Shown: in pieces, positions 1 to 7,369 of the stretch
Position numbering within the stretch: position 1 is the stretch's first letter
How the letters are laid out: each line of letters begins with the position of its first letter
Assembly (NCBI GenBank): GCA_945861435.1
Contig: CAMAUX010000058.1
Span: 1-35,810 of the forward strand
Origin: Chthoniobacter flavus
GTDB taxonomy: Bacteria; Verrucomicrobiota; Verrucomicrobiia; Chthoniobacterales; Chthoniobacteraceae
Direction: 5' to 3'
Length of the DNA: 35,810 bases
Translations under genes and position numbers: made by a program
The notes under the pieces: model-generated
The model's input: the letters and a program-made list of their open reading frames with translations, nothing else
Told to the model about the DNA's origin: nothing
Databases searched by the model: none

Positions 1-423
1 TACAATTTCAGCGTCGCGGTGTGGGTGGGGTATATCGCGCTGTTTGGCACGGCGATCCAGACCGGCGTGGTGATGGTGGTGTATCTCGAGGAGGCGCTCG
101 CCGCAAAACAGGCCGCGCGGGGTGCTGCATTCGGTTACGAGGATCTGCTCGATGCGGTGCGCGAGGGGGCGCGTCTGCGGTTGCGTCCGAAGGTGATGAC
201 GGTGGCGACGATTGTGGCCAGCCTGCTGCCCGTGATGTGGAGCACACGCACGGGCGCGGAGGTGATGAAGCCCCTCGCTGCACCAGTGATCGGCGGCATG
301 GTGAGCAGTCTTCTCCACATCCTGCTGATCACCCCGGCGATTTTTGTGTGGCTGCGTGCGCGGGAACTGCCGGGGCGCGGACGCGAGGCGCGCTCAGTGG
401 CGGAGGCGGGTGCCGGTGTGTGA
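1..423 (+). CDS. CusA/CzcA-type heavy-metal RND efflux pump, C-terminal part (5' end outside window)
   Basis: The reading frame is open from the first base and ends at 423, giving the last 140 residues of an inner-membrane RND transporter. The opening residues ([18 protein letters not shown], followed by [13 protein letters not shown]) are the typical TM10-TM11 region of CusA/CzcA proteins. [19 protein letters not shown] and the final hydrophobic stretch around [20 protein letters not shown] match the last two membrane helices. The family exports Cu(I)/Ag(I) or divalent cations from periplasm or cytoplasm through a tripartite complex with a membrane-fusion protein and an outer-membrane channel; those partners would lie upstream, outside the window. 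The metal-binding methionines or acidic residues that would settle the substrate are not in this part, so the substrate is unknown. Nothing suggests that the visible portion is broken. Confidence 0.93.
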   Translation, partial: YNFSVAVWVGYIALFGTAIQTGVVMVVYLEEALAAKQAARGAAFGYEDLLDAVREGARLRLRPKVMTVATIVASLLPVMWSTRTGAEVMKPLAAPVIGGMVSSLLHILLITPAIFVWLRARELPGRGREARSVAEAGAGV

Positions 424-450
424 GTCCGGTTCTGGGGGGCGGAGGGAGAA

Positions 451-621
451 TTAGAAGGCTTCGAGAGCGAGTCTTATCCCGGCGCGCCGCGATGCGTCGA
501 TTTACGCCTTGTCCTTGGTTGCCAGAGGGAGGTGACGCCGCAGGGCCAGTTCGAGATAAGCCGCGTCGCAGGCGGATAATCGATGAAGCACAGTGTCACC
601 GGTCGATTCAAAATGTACCAC
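451..621 (-). pseudogene. VapC-like PIN-domain toxin remnant (C-terminal part, in-frame stop)
   Basis: Read on the minus strand from about 621, this stretch gives HFESTGDTVLHRLSACDAAY, then LELALRRHLPLATKDKA, a stop, then IDASRRAGIRLALEAF and a second stop at 451-453. The block SACDAAYLELALRR followed by LPLAT.D is the characteristic C-terminal half of VapC-family PIN RNases: the D of DAAY and the D after LAT are acidic active-site positions. The TAA at 502-504 (plus-strand TTA) interrupts the frame shortly before the family's natural C-terminus, and the residues after it stay in frame and still look VapC-like, so a nonsense change is likelier than chance. No VapC N-terminal half and no vapB antitoxin gene is recognisable upstream. 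It is therefore read as a decayed toxin relic. The left boundary of homology near 621 is approximate. Confidence 0.6.
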
Positions 622-720
622 GGATCGGGGAAAGGTGATCTTCCTGACACTTGGCGAGATCGAGAGGAGCGGAGATGGTGCAGGCGTCTCGGAGCTGTCC
701 GCCCTGCTTTGTGCACCGGT

Positions 721-770
721 GCCTTGGTATTGCGCTTGAGGGGTGGATTTTCACACCAAGACACCAAGGC
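721..770. repeat. Inverted repeat around a CACCAAGACACCAAGG element
   Basis: GCCTTGGT at 721-728 is the exact reverse complement of ACCAAGGC at 763-770. The right part contains TTTTCACACCAAGACACCAAGG, here given in two pieces: TTTTCACACC then AAGACACCAAGG (748-769). This CACCAAGACACCAAG wording resembles short repeated sequences found in the intergenic DNA of many environmental bacteria, which I know from memory and could not search. It lies about 130 bases from the VapC relic, so it may be part of the same inserted segment. Function is unknown. Confidence 0.45.
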
Positions 771-879
771 GCGGAACTACAGGGAGGGAGATAGTGCCCC
801 TGCCTTCGCCGCTTCCGAACGACACGAACAGCGGGGGCCCAATCAGGGATAGTACAGATGGGAAGCGGAGACTTGCCGC

Positions 880-1839
880 TTACTTTTTCTTCTCCAGCAC
901 CCAGATGTTGCGGAAGAAGACGGGGTTGCCGTGGTTCTGAAGCATGATGGGGCCGGGGTCGGCAGATTCCTTGAGGCCGCCGCCGGGGGTGGGGCCTCGG
1001 AGTTCGACGTTGTCTTGAACGAGGGTGCCGTTGAGGCGCACGGAGATGCGTGCGTTTTCAGTTTTGCGGCCCTCGGAGTCAAACCGGGCGGACTGGAGGT
1101 CGATGTCGTAGGTCTGCCAGGAAAGCGGGGGAAGGCAGGTGTTCACCTTGGGGCCTGCGACTTGGTAGATGCCGCCGGTTTCGTTGCTCTGGCCCTTGAG
1201 GGAGAAGGAGTCGAGGACCTGGCATTCGTAGCGGTCTTGGACGTAGACGCCGCTGTTTCCGCGGCCCTGGCCGCGGGCCTCTGGCATGAAGGGGGTGCGG
1301 AATTCGACGTGGAGGGTGCAGTCACCGAAGGTCTGTTTGGATTTGGTGCCGACGCCGAGGAGGCCGCGTTCGTCCATTTTGCCGTTCTGCCATGCATCGG
1401 CATTGGAGCCGTCGAAGAGGACGACGGCGCCTGCGGGTGGCTTCTGGCCGAGGGTGGTGGAGGTGCGGAGGGTTTTCTTGGCGGTGACGGTTTTGCCTTC
1501 TGCGTTGGTGCCGCGAAGGGTGTCGCCGGTGATTTCGCCGTTCCATTCCGGTGTGGAGAAGCGGACGACGCCGGCGGAATCGCGTTCGGCGTCGATCTCG
1601 AGGGTTTTTTCTGCATCGGGTGCTGCGCCCGGGAGTCCGTGGCTCCAGCCGACGATGTGGAATTTGCCATTACCCATGGCGAGGACTTGGGCGGCGCCGT
1701 TTTCGGCGGTGTACTCGCCCTGGATGGCGAAGTCTGGGCCGGCTGCTTCGGGTTCGGTGAAGGCGGGGGATTTATCCGCGGCGAGGAGCGCGGATGCGGA
1801 GGCGATGAGGATGGTGGGGACGAGGATGCGCGGGAACAT
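880..1839 (-). CDS. Secreted DUF1080 (3-keto-disaccharide hydrolase-like) protein
   Basis: This 319-residue protein has a signal peptide (MFPRILVPTILIASASALLAA), an N-terminal beta-rich region of about 110 residues that I do not recognise, and from about residue 137 to the end a DUF1080/LamG-like jelly-roll domain: GAVVLFDGSNADAW, then GNSGVYVQDRYECQVLDSF, a W.TYDID segment, VRLNGTLVQDNVEL, and a last strand PVFFRNIWVLEKK. Members of this family include 3-keto-disaccharide hydrolases, and many copies occur in Planctomycetes and Verrucomicrobiota. The likely location is the periplasm or outer surface and the likely substrate a carbohydrate, both by inference. The start at 1839 is the only Met before the signal peptide; the sequence before it is C-rich with no Shine-Dalgarno. 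It lies 96 bases downstream of fabF, which is functionally unrelated. A second DUF1080 gene is at 15478. Confidence 0.88.
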   Translation of the reverse strand: MFPRILVPTILIASASALLAADKSPAFTEPEAAGPDFAIQGEYTAENGAAQVLAMGNGKFHIVGWSHGLPGAAPDAEKTLEIDAERDSAGVVRFSTPEWNGEITGDTLRGTNAEGKTVTAKKTLRTSTTLGQKPPAGAVVLFDGSNADAWQNGKMDERGLLGVGTKSKQTFGDCTLHVEFRTPFMPEARGQGRGNSGVYVQDRYECQVLDSFSLKGQSNETGGIYQVAGPKVNTCLPPLSWQTYDIDLQSARFDSEGRKTENARISVRLNGTLVQDNVELRGPTPGGGLKESADPGPIMLQNHGNPVFFRNIWVLEKKK

Positions 1840-1935
1840 GGGGGGTGGGGATTGAGGTGGGTGGATAAGACGGGGGCGGGTTTTCTGCGCGCTGGGGGGA
1901 TGCAGGCGCTTTCGAGTTGCGGTGGGCGGGGTTTG

Positions 1936-3213
1936 TCAGCCGACGAAATCGCGGGCGACGAGGGTGGCGTTGTGGCCGCCGAAGCCGAAGGAGTTGTTGA
2001 CTGCGACGCGCACTTTTTTCTGGCGTGCGGAGTGGGCAACGTAGTCCAGATCGCACTCGGGATCTGGCTTATCGAGGTTGATGGTGGGGGGGACGATGCT
2101 GCTCTTGATGGCGAGGATGCAGGCGATGGTTTCGACGGCGCCGGCGGCACCGAGGAGGTGTCCGGTCATGGACTTGGTGGAGCTGACGACTGCGCCTTCT
2201 TCGCCGCTCTGGCCTGCGCGGCGGAGGTGATCGCCGAAGAGGGCCTTGATGGCCTTGGTTTCGCAGATGTCGCCCATGGGGGTGGAGGTGCCGTGGGCGT
2301 TGATGTAATCGACGTCGGTGGTGTTGAGGCCGGCTTTATTGAGGGCCATCTGCATGCAGCGGGTGGCGCCGACGCCATCGGGGTGGGGGGCGCTCATGTG
2401 ATGGGCGTCGGAGGTGAGGCCGTAGCCGATGATTTCGCCGTAGATTTGTGCGCCGCGTTTGCGCGCGTGCTCGAGTTCTTCGAGGATGACGACGCCCGCG
2501 CCTTCGCCCATGACAAAGCCGTCGCGGTCTACGTCGAAGGGGCGTGAGGCACGGGTGGGTTCGTTGTTGCGAGTGGAGAGGGCGCGCATGGCGCCGAAGC
2601 CACCGATGCCGAGGGGGATGACGGCGGCTTCTGCGCCACCTGCGGCGAAGACATCGGCATCGCCGTCGCGGATCATGCGCCATGCCTCGCCGATGGCGTG
2701 TGCGGCGGTGGAGCAGGCGGAGACGGGGGCGAAGTTGGGGCCCTGCCATCCGAATTCAATGGAGACGAGACCGCCGCCCATGTTGGAGATCATCATGGGG
2801 ATCATGAAGGGGGAGATGCGACCGGGGCCCTTGGTGATGAGATTGGTGTGTTGATCCTCGAGGGTGCGGAGGCCGCCGATGCCGCTGCCGATCATGACGC
2901 CGTAGCGGTGGGCGTCGGAGGCTGGGATTTCGAGGAGGCCGGCGTCGGTGATGGCCATGCGTGCGGCGCCCATGGCGAGCTGGGAGTAGCGATCGGCGCG
3001 GCGAGCTTCCTTGGGGGAGGAGAACCATTTGGCGGGGTCGAAGTCGCGGACTTCGCCGGCGATTTTGCAATCGTAGTCTGAGATGTCGAAAGCGGTGATG
3101 GGGCCGATGCCGCTGACTCCTTGGGTGAGGTTTGCCCAGAAGGAATGGAGATCATTGCCGACAGGCGAGAGGACTCCCATTCCAGTGATGACGACGCGGC
3201 GGTTCTGGCTCAT
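1936..3213 (-). CDS. fabF: Beta-ketoacyl-ACP synthase II
   Basis: This 425-residue thiolase-fold condensing enzyme elongates acyl-ACP with malonyl-ACP in type II fatty acid synthesis in the cytoplasm. It begins MSQNRRVVITGMGVLSPVG, the standard FabF opening. The catalytic Cys167 sits in VSACSTAAHAIGEA. The two catalytic histidines are in NAHGTSTPMGD and STKSMTGHLLGAAG, and the C-terminal glycine-rich NNSFGFGGHNA is intact. Length fits the family (about 410-420). The frame is open back to 3258 from a TTG, but the ATG at 3213 gives the family's usual N-terminus, so it is chosen. No Shine-Dalgarno is visible. Acyl carrier protein, commonly the neighbour of fabF, is not here. It follows guaB after 154 bases and precedes a DUF1080 gene, so the neighbourhood adds nothing about regulation. 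Confidence 0.96.
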   Translation of the reverse strand: MSQNRRVVITGMGVLSPVGNDLHSFWANLTQGVSGIGPITAFDISDYDCKIAGEVRDFDPAKWFSSPKEARRADRYSQLAMGAARMAITDAGLLEIPASDAHRYGVMIGSGIGGLRTLEDQHTNLITKGPGRISPFMIPMMISNMGGGLVSIEFGWQGPNFAPVSACSTAAHAIGEAWRMIRDGDADVFAAGGAEAAVIPLGIGGFGAMRALSTRNNEPTRASRPFDVDRDGFVMGEGAGVVILEELEHARKRGAQIYGEIIGYGLTSDAHHMSAPHPDGVGATRCMQMALNKAGLNTTDVDYINAHGTSTPMGDICETKAIKALFGDHLRRAGQSGEEGAVVSSTKSMTGHLLGAAGAVETIACILAIKSSIVPPTINLDKPDPECDLDYVAHSARQKKVRVAVNNSFGFGGHNATLVARDFVG

Positions 3214-3367
3214 AGAGGCGGGTACGAGAGAGGCTTTCTGATTGTGATGCAAACGCAAAGTTGGCGTTGCAGAACGGGGGATGGAGCGAGGGAAAGGGGC
3301 CCGGGGGTGAGCCTGTTGAGCTTTGTGCGGCTCGCGGGCCTCGTGGGCTGTGTGTGCCCTTTAAGCT

Positions 3368-4921
3368 TCAGGAGGCGGCTTTGACTTCGACGATGTCGTG
3401 CGGGGCGCTTTCGCGCTGGCCTGCGGGGGTGACGCGGATGTAGCGGGCGTTGGCGCGCAGTTCCGGGAGGGTGCGAGCGCCGAGGTAGCCCATGCCGCTT
3501 TGGAGTCCGCCGGCGAGTTGTGTGAGGACGGTGTCCAGAGGGGGGCTGACTTCCTTGAGTGCTTCGACGCCCTCGGCGGCGACCTTGCGCGAGGAGTCCT
3601 TGCCGGAGTGGCCGTAGCGCGCGGCGCTGCCTGCGGCCATGGCGGCGAGGCTGCCCATTCCGCGGTACTGTTTGTACATCTTGCCATTGATCTCGATGAT
3701 CTGGCCGGGGGACTCGGGGCAGCCTGCGAGGAGGCCTCCGCAGATGACGCCGTGGGCGAGGGTGAGAGCCTTGACGACGTCGCCGGATTTGGTGATGCCG
3801 CCATCGGCAAGAATTTTGACGCCGCGTCGGCGTGCGGCGATGGAGGTGACGTGGAGGGCGGTGAGCTGGGGGATGCCGACGCCGGCGACGATGCGGGTGG
3901 TGCAGATGGAGCCTGGGCCCTGACCCACCTTGATGATATTGGCACCGCAGTCGGCGAGGAAGTCGACGCCGTCGCCGCTGGTGACGTTGCCCGCGATGAT
4001 GGGGAGGTCCTTGAACCCGCCGCGGATGAGGCGGACGGTGTCGCCGACGCCTTTGCTGAAGCCGTGGGCGGTGGAGACGGCGACGACATCGAGGCCGCGT
4101 TCGACGAGGGCGCTGACGTGGGCGAGGATGCGGTCCCGGTCGAGGGCGCCTGCGGCGGTGCGTGTGGCGGAGATGGCTGCGCCGCAGAGGAGGCGGAAGC
4201 TGCTGTCGCGAGCGGGCTTGAGGTTTGCGAGGCGTTCGCTGGAGATGCGTTCGATGTCGGAGGCGGTGAAGAGGCCGCGGAGGCGGTCCTGGGAATCGAC
4301 GACGAGGAGTTTGTGAATGCCGATGTGTTCGGAGAAGAACTGGTCGGCGCGCTGGATGGGGGCGGAGGCGATTTCGCTTTCCAGGAGGGTGTGGACTGCG
4401 GAGCGCGGGTGCATGGCCTTGGCCACGGAGATGGAGGCGTAGCGAGGGCGGACGACGTGGCCTGGGAGGAGGCCGAGGAGTCGGTCGTGTTCGTCGACGA
4501 CGGGGAAGGAGCGGAAGGTGAATCCCTTTTCTTCGATGATGGCGAGGACTTCACCGATGAGAGCGGTGGGTGCGACCTTGATGGGGTCTGCGATGAGGCC
4601 GTGGACGTTGTTTTTGACGCGGCTGACTTCGTGGAGTTGCTGACGCTCCGGCATGTTGCAGTGGATGAGGCCGAGGCCGCCTGCGAGTGCGAGAGCGATG
4701 GCCATGGGGGACTCGGTGACGGTATCCATGTCGGCCGAGACGATGGGCAGTTGGAGATGGAGGCGCTCGTGGAGCGGGCTTTCGAGGATGGCCTCCCTTG
4801 GAAGAACCTCCGAGTAGAGGGTGGCGAGGGTGACGTCGTCGTAGGTGAGCGCGAGCCCGCTGTTCGCGCTGAAGAATGCGTCGGCGGCTTTGTAGAAAGT
4901 GGCGTCGGATGCTTCTGCCAT
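3368..4921 (-). CDS. guaB: IMP dehydrogenase with CBS pair, unusual NAD-site motif
   Basis: This 517-residue enzyme oxidises IMP to XMP with NAD+, the first step toward GMP. The N-terminus ([19 protein letters not shown]) and [17 protein letters not shown] are standard. Two CBS domains (about residues 110-250) include [17 protein letters not shown] and [16 protein letters not shown]. The catalytic loop is [17 protein letters not shown] with Cys340. [16 protein letters not shown], the flap RY pair in GSAARYGH and the catalytic-type E in AAEGVEAL are present, as is the C-terminal [14 protein letters not shown]. Odd: the near-invariant Asp of the family's ID(S/T)AHG motif is Ser283 here ([13 protein letters not shown]), and the segment after the flap lacks the usual PYKG. 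IMPDH is still the best call; GMP reductase is less likely because of the CBS pair and AHG rather than ANG. No Shine-Dalgarno is seen before the ATG. Confidence 0.9.
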   Translation of the reverse strand: MAEASDATFYKAADAFFSANSGLALTYDDVTLATLYSEVLPREAILESPLHERLHLQLPIVSADMDTVTESPMAIALALAGGLGLIHCNMPERQQLHEVSRVKNNVHGLIADPIKVAPTALIGEVLAIIEEKGFTFRSFPVVDEHDRLLGLLPGHVVRPRYASISVAKAMHPRSAVHTLLESEIASAPIQRADQFFSEHIGIHKLLVVDSQDRLRGLFTASDIERISSERLANLKPARDSSFRLLCGAAISATRTAAGALDRDRILAHVSALVERGLDVVAVSTAHGFSKGVGDTVRLIRGGFKDLPIIAGNVTSGDGVDFLADCGANIIKVGQGPGSICTTRIVAGVGIPQLTALHVTSIAARRRGVKILADGGITKSGDVVKALTLAHGVICGGLLAGCPESPGQIIEINGKMYKQYRGMGSLAAMAAGSAARYGHSGKDSSRKVAAEGVEALKEVSPPLDTVLTQLAGGLQSGMGYLGARTLPELRANARYIRVTPAGQRESAPHDIVEVKAAS

Positions 4922-5047
4922 GAGGAAGCCTGACAGTGGGTTTCTTGGGTGAAAAGGGGAAAGTTGTGCAGCGCGGGGCGGAGGTGGGTTCCCGAGGGGG
5001 GGCGTTGTCTGTGAGCTTTGTCAGTTTGAGAGCGAGGAGCGAGCGGT

Positions 5048-5287
5048 TCAGAGGCGCGCGAATCGAGTGCGCTCGTTTGAGGCGCCGCAGCGGGGGCACT
5101 CGGGGAGGGGGGATGGGGAGTTGTCGTGGAATTCCAGAGCGCAAAAGTGGCAGCGGACGGCGTGTTGCAGTGCGTGGCGTTCGCGGCGGCGGCGGCGGAT
5201 GGCCGCGAGGGTGTAGGCGAGGATGACAATCCCGACCATGGTCGAGAGGTAGACGATAATCAGGCCCTTGAAGGTGACGGGGATCAC
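5048..5287 (-). CDS. Small membrane protein with C-terminal zinc ribbon
   Basis: This 79-residue protein has one N-terminal membrane helix (about residues 7-30, FKGLIIVYLSTMVGIVILAY) followed by a very basic patch (AAIRRRRRERH), which puts the C-terminus in the cytoplasm. The C-terminal part has two CxxC knuckles (CHFC at about 46-49 and CPRC further on), a rubredoxin-like zinc ribbon. Its ATG overlaps the stop of the TonB-like gene in an ATGA (5284-5287), so it is the fourth gene of the exbB-exbD-tonB-like operon and probably translationally coupled. I do not recognise a named family. A role in regulating or anchoring the motor complex would be guesswork. Confidence 0.75.
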   Translation of the reverse strand: MIPVTFKGLIIVYLSTMVGIVILAYTLAAIRRRRRERHALQHAVRCHFCALEFHDNSPSPLPECPRCGASNERTRFARL

Positions 5288-6057
5288 GGTGTGGGCGCGG
5301 AGGAGTTGGAGGGCTGAGCGGGGTCTGGGGCGCGAAGGGATTCGCCCCAGTGGACGGTGGCGAATCCCCAGGTGATTTCGGTGGTGCCCGGCGCAAAGGC
5401 GATCGGTGTGAGGGCGTCCATGGCCGCGTGATCAGCCTCGGTGTTTCCCGAGGACTCCTGAAGATAGGTGAAGCGCACTTCGCCGCGTTGGGTGATGCCG
5501 AGGAGGATGCGTGCGGGTTTGAGCGGGGGGCCTGCGTGCGGGATGTTGAGGGCGGGTGGGCTTTTTGGAGTGCGCGCTGTGAGGGAGTCGGAGAACGCGA
5601 CGCGGGTGGGTTCCCCGGCGGTTGTGGGGGTGGAGGGAGGGGTGATGGGGCGCAGTTCGTCGATGGCGTCGGTGGGAGCGACTGGGGCGAGAGGGGGAGG
5701 GGTTGGGGATTGGAGGGCGGCGCGTGGCGAGGTGTGCTCAGAAAGGTAGGAGGCGTGGTAGCGCGCCTGAAAGAGGACGGAGGGGTGGAGGGGAGCCGGG
5801 CTGGCAATCCGAGCGGGATCGCGTGCATCGATCCATGCGAGGAGGGCCTTGTGGTCGGGGTTGTCGTGGTCGAGGCAGGTGATGGACGGGGGGGGCGGGG
5901 TGAGGATGACTTGTTCAGGGTAGACGATGGTGAACAGGAAGAAACTGGCGCCGTGGGCGAGCACGGAGAGGAGAAGAAAGCCGGGGAGCCAGTTAAACCC
6001 GCGCCTTTTTTCCCAGTGGAAAAGAAGGCCAGGCGTGGGTGGCGCCTGCGGTTTCAT
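5284..6057 (-). CDS. TonB-like energy-transducer protein
   Basis: This 257-residue protein has a cytoplasmic N-terminus, one membrane anchor (about residues 24-44, LPGFLLLSVLAHGASFFLFT), a long proline-rich periplasmic spacer (PPPPSI, SPTPPPLAPVAPTD, RPITPPSTPTT) and a C-terminal beta-rich segment. In that segment ARILLGITQRGEVRFTYLQ, SSGN and a run of small residues before PIAFAPG resemble the TonB C-terminal domain. The SH.AHG-like histidine in the membrane helix (VLAHGASFF) fits the TonB helix, where a His is functionally important. With ExbB and ExbD directly upstream it would transmit proton-motive force to outer-membrane receptors. It overlaps exbD by ATGA (6054-6057) and the small zinc-ribbon gene by ATGA. 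The C-terminal domain match is weak, so a TolA-like or other transducer is possible. Confidence 0.75.
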   Translation of the reverse strand: MKPQAPPTPGLLFHWEKRRGFNWLPGFLLLSVLAHGASFFLFTIVYPEQVILTPPPPSITCLDHDNPDHKALLAWIDARDPARIASPAPLHPSVLFQARYHASYLSEHTSPRAALQSPTPPPLAPVAPTDAIDELRPITPPSTPTTAGEPTRVAFSDSLTARTPKSPPALNIPHAGPPLKPARILLGITQRGEVRFTYLQESSGNTEADHAAMDALTPIAFAPGTTEITWGFATVHWGESLRAPDPAQPSNSSAPTP

Positions 6058-6458
6058 GGACGTTCCGGGGCGGTGGCGAGGACGATGGTGTAGCCGTTTT
6101 GCAGGGCGCGGTTCATGACCTCGACGACGAAGGAGTAGGGGGTGTTGCGGTCGGCACGCAGGATGAGAGAACGCTCCCGTTTTTCGACATGGCCGAGTTG
6201 CTGGACGAGTTCCTCGAGGCTGAGTTTCTGGTCGCGGTAGTAGAGGGAGGGGATGGGGGTGGAGACGATGCTGACGATTTGGGCGTCCTTTTGCGGGCCG
6301 AGGGTGAAGCGGGAGGAGGGGAGGTGGACGGCGAGGCCCGGCTGGAGGACAAAGCGGGAGCTGAGCACGAAGAAGAGCAGCACCAGAAAGAGCACATTGA
6401 CCAGCGGGAGGACGCAGGCCAGTGCCGGGTTGAATCGGAGCGAGCGGGAGAGTTTCAC
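6054..6458 (-). CDS. ExbD/TolR-type biopolymer transport protein with Asp-to-Asn change
   Basis: This 134-residue protein has a short cytoplasmic N-terminus, one membrane helix (about residues 14-34) and a periplasmic domain with the ExbD-like end SLILRADRNTPYSFVVEVMN. ExbD and TolR carry an essential Asp in the helix, in a PLIDVVFLLLIFF-like context, which cycles protons in the ExbB/ExbD motor. Here the helix reads PLVNVLFLVLLFF: the Asp is Asn21, and the codon AAT is plain at 6396-6398 on the reverse strand. The rest of the helix and domain are intact, so this is not a decayed gene. It is the second gene of the exbB operon, 27 bases after exbB and overlapping the TonB-like gene. Either another residue carries the proton or the motor is not proton-driven in the usual way. 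Confidence 0.88.
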   Translation of the reverse strand: MKLSRSLRFNPALACVLPLVNVLFLVLLFFVLSSRFVLQPGLAVHLPSSRFTLGPQKDAQIVSIVSTPIPSLYYRDQKLSLEELVQQLGHVEKRERSLILRADRNTPYSFVVEVMNRALQNGYTIVLATAPERP

Positions 6459-6485
6459 GGCCTTTGCCTTTGGGGGCTGGCCGGA

Positions 6486-7151
6486 TTAGTCGGCCTGCTG
6501 GAGGAGCGGTGTGGCCTGCGGGAAGTCGATGAGGCCGGGTTGGCGCGCCTGTTCGGAGATGAGGTTGACGACCTCGATGCCCGCGCGCTCCATGTCGTGG
6601 ATGAGGGCGTTGATCCGTGAGGAGAGGTAGACGTAGCCGATGGCGCAGGGGATGGCGACGACAATGCCGGCGGCAGTGGTGAGGAGGCTTTGGTAGATGC
6701 CGTCGGCGATTTCGTTGGAGCCGGCAAATCCGCTCTGGGTGGTGACGGAGACGAAGGCGTCAATGAGTCCCGTGATGGTGCCGAGGAGGCCGAGCATGGG
6801 GGCGACGAAGCTCAGGGCGGCGAGGGTGCCGAGGCGGCGCTCGAGGCGGTGGACCTCGAGTTGGCCGGCTTCCTGGACCACGTCCTTGAGTTCGGAGCGC
6901 GGCGCCTGATGGCGGAGGAGGGCGGAATGGATGACTCGGGAGACCGGGCCGTGGGTGGCGGCGCATTCGTGGAGGGCCTCGGCGAAGTTTCCGCGGCGGA
7001 TGAGGTTGGCCAAGCCGCGCATGAATTCACCTACCCGGATCGAGCAGCGGTGGAAGAACACGGCGCGTTCCAAGAAGATGGCGCCCGCCAGCACGCTGCA
7101 GAGGAGGATCAGCCACATCAAGGGCCCTCCTTTTTGCATGTAATCGATCAT
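6486..7151 (-). CDS. exbB: MotA/TolQ/ExbB-family proton channel subunit
   Basis: This 221-residue inner-membrane protein has three membrane helices. The first is near the N-terminus (GGPLMWLILLCSVLAGAIFL). The second is in LSFVAPMLGLLGTITGLIDAF and the third in SLLTTAAGIVVAIPCAIGYVY, with the conserved Thr of the third helix present. The family assembles as a pentamer around ExbD and powers TonB, TolA or flagellar-type work with the proton gradient. The long cytoplasmic region between helices 1 and 2 (basic, with LERRLGTLAAL) is as expected. The frame is open to 7193, but the ATG at 7151 (MIDYMQKGG) gives the family N-terminus; the ATG at 7139, preceded by GGTGGA, is an alternative. It heads a four-gene operon with exbD, the TonB-like gene and a zinc-ribbon gene. 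Confidence 0.92.
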   Translation of the reverse strand: MIDYMQKGGPLMWLILLCSVLAGAIFLERAVFFHRCSIRVGEFMRGLANLIRRGNFAEALHECAATHGPVSRVIHSALLRHQAPRSELKDVVQEAGQLEVHRLERRLGTLAALSFVAPMLGLLGTITGLIDAFVSVTTQSGFAGSNEIADGIYQSLLTTAAGIVVAIPCAIGYVYLSSRINALIHDMERAGIEVVNLISEQARQPGLIDFPQATPLLQQAD

Positions 7152-7369
7152 TCCACCGCTTATAGGCGCGCTCCCTGAGGGAGGCAAGTGCATGGGTAAT
7201 GTGCACGTGCGCGCAATGGTGTCTTTTATCCCACCCGCAGGAGGTGGGCGGTTGCGATATTCAATATGGAGGGAAGGATTTCGGAAGCGAAGGGTGGCGG
7301 GAATCTTTGGAAGCCGGACGGCAGGACGGAAGCCGGACGGCAGGCGGATTAGGTAGGTGGAGGTGGCGC
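7152..7369. other. Divergent intergenic region between exbB and the zinc-ribbon/coiled-coil gene
   Basis: These 218 bases must hold the promoters of two divergent transcripts. Visible items are a hairpin CTCCCTGAGGGAG (7171-7183), a 6-base-pair inverted repeat CCCACC/GGTGGG (7230-7235 and 7243-7248) and the dyad ATATTCAATAT (7257-7267). A 17-base direct repeat is listed separately. I could not identify a convincing -35/-10 pair in either direction. Confidence 0.4.
7309..7344. repeat. Two tandem copies of a 17-base unit
   Basis: GGAAGCCGGACGGCAGG occurs at 7309-7325 and again, identical, at 7328-7344, a period of 19 bases. It sits 25 bases before the start codon at 7370, so it would be in the 5' leader or promoter of that gene. 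It could be a duplication by slippage or a pair of protein-binding sites. Confidence 0.6.

Larger units (their letters stand above)
424..879. other. Intergenic stretch without an intact gene
   Basis: Between the RND pump and the convergent DUF1080 gene there are 456 bases with no supportable intact gene. They hold the VapC relic (451-621) and a CACCAAGACACCAAGG element with flanking inverted repeat (721-770). The rest, about 622-720 and 771-879, shows no recognisable coding, tRNA or terminator signal. The region looks like a decayed accessory insertion. Confidence 0.6.

Noticed and set aside
636-735. Plus-strand stretch encoding VIFLTLGEIERS, reminiscent of the LTLGEI segment of FitB-type PIN toxins
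   Set aside because: Only about eight residues fit, the following sequence does not, and it is on the opposite strand from the VapC-like relic; chance cannot be excluded.
931-2547. Long plus-strand open frame (538 codons) opposite the DUF1080 and fabF genes
   Set aside because: Its product is a Gly/Ala/Val/Asp-rich low-complexity string, the usual antisense shadow of GC-rich coding DNA; the minus-strand genes have clear family motifs.
3398-4933. Plus-strand open frame of 511 codons opposite guaB
   Set aside because: Composition is dominated by A, D, E, G and V with no motif; guaB on the other strand is certain.
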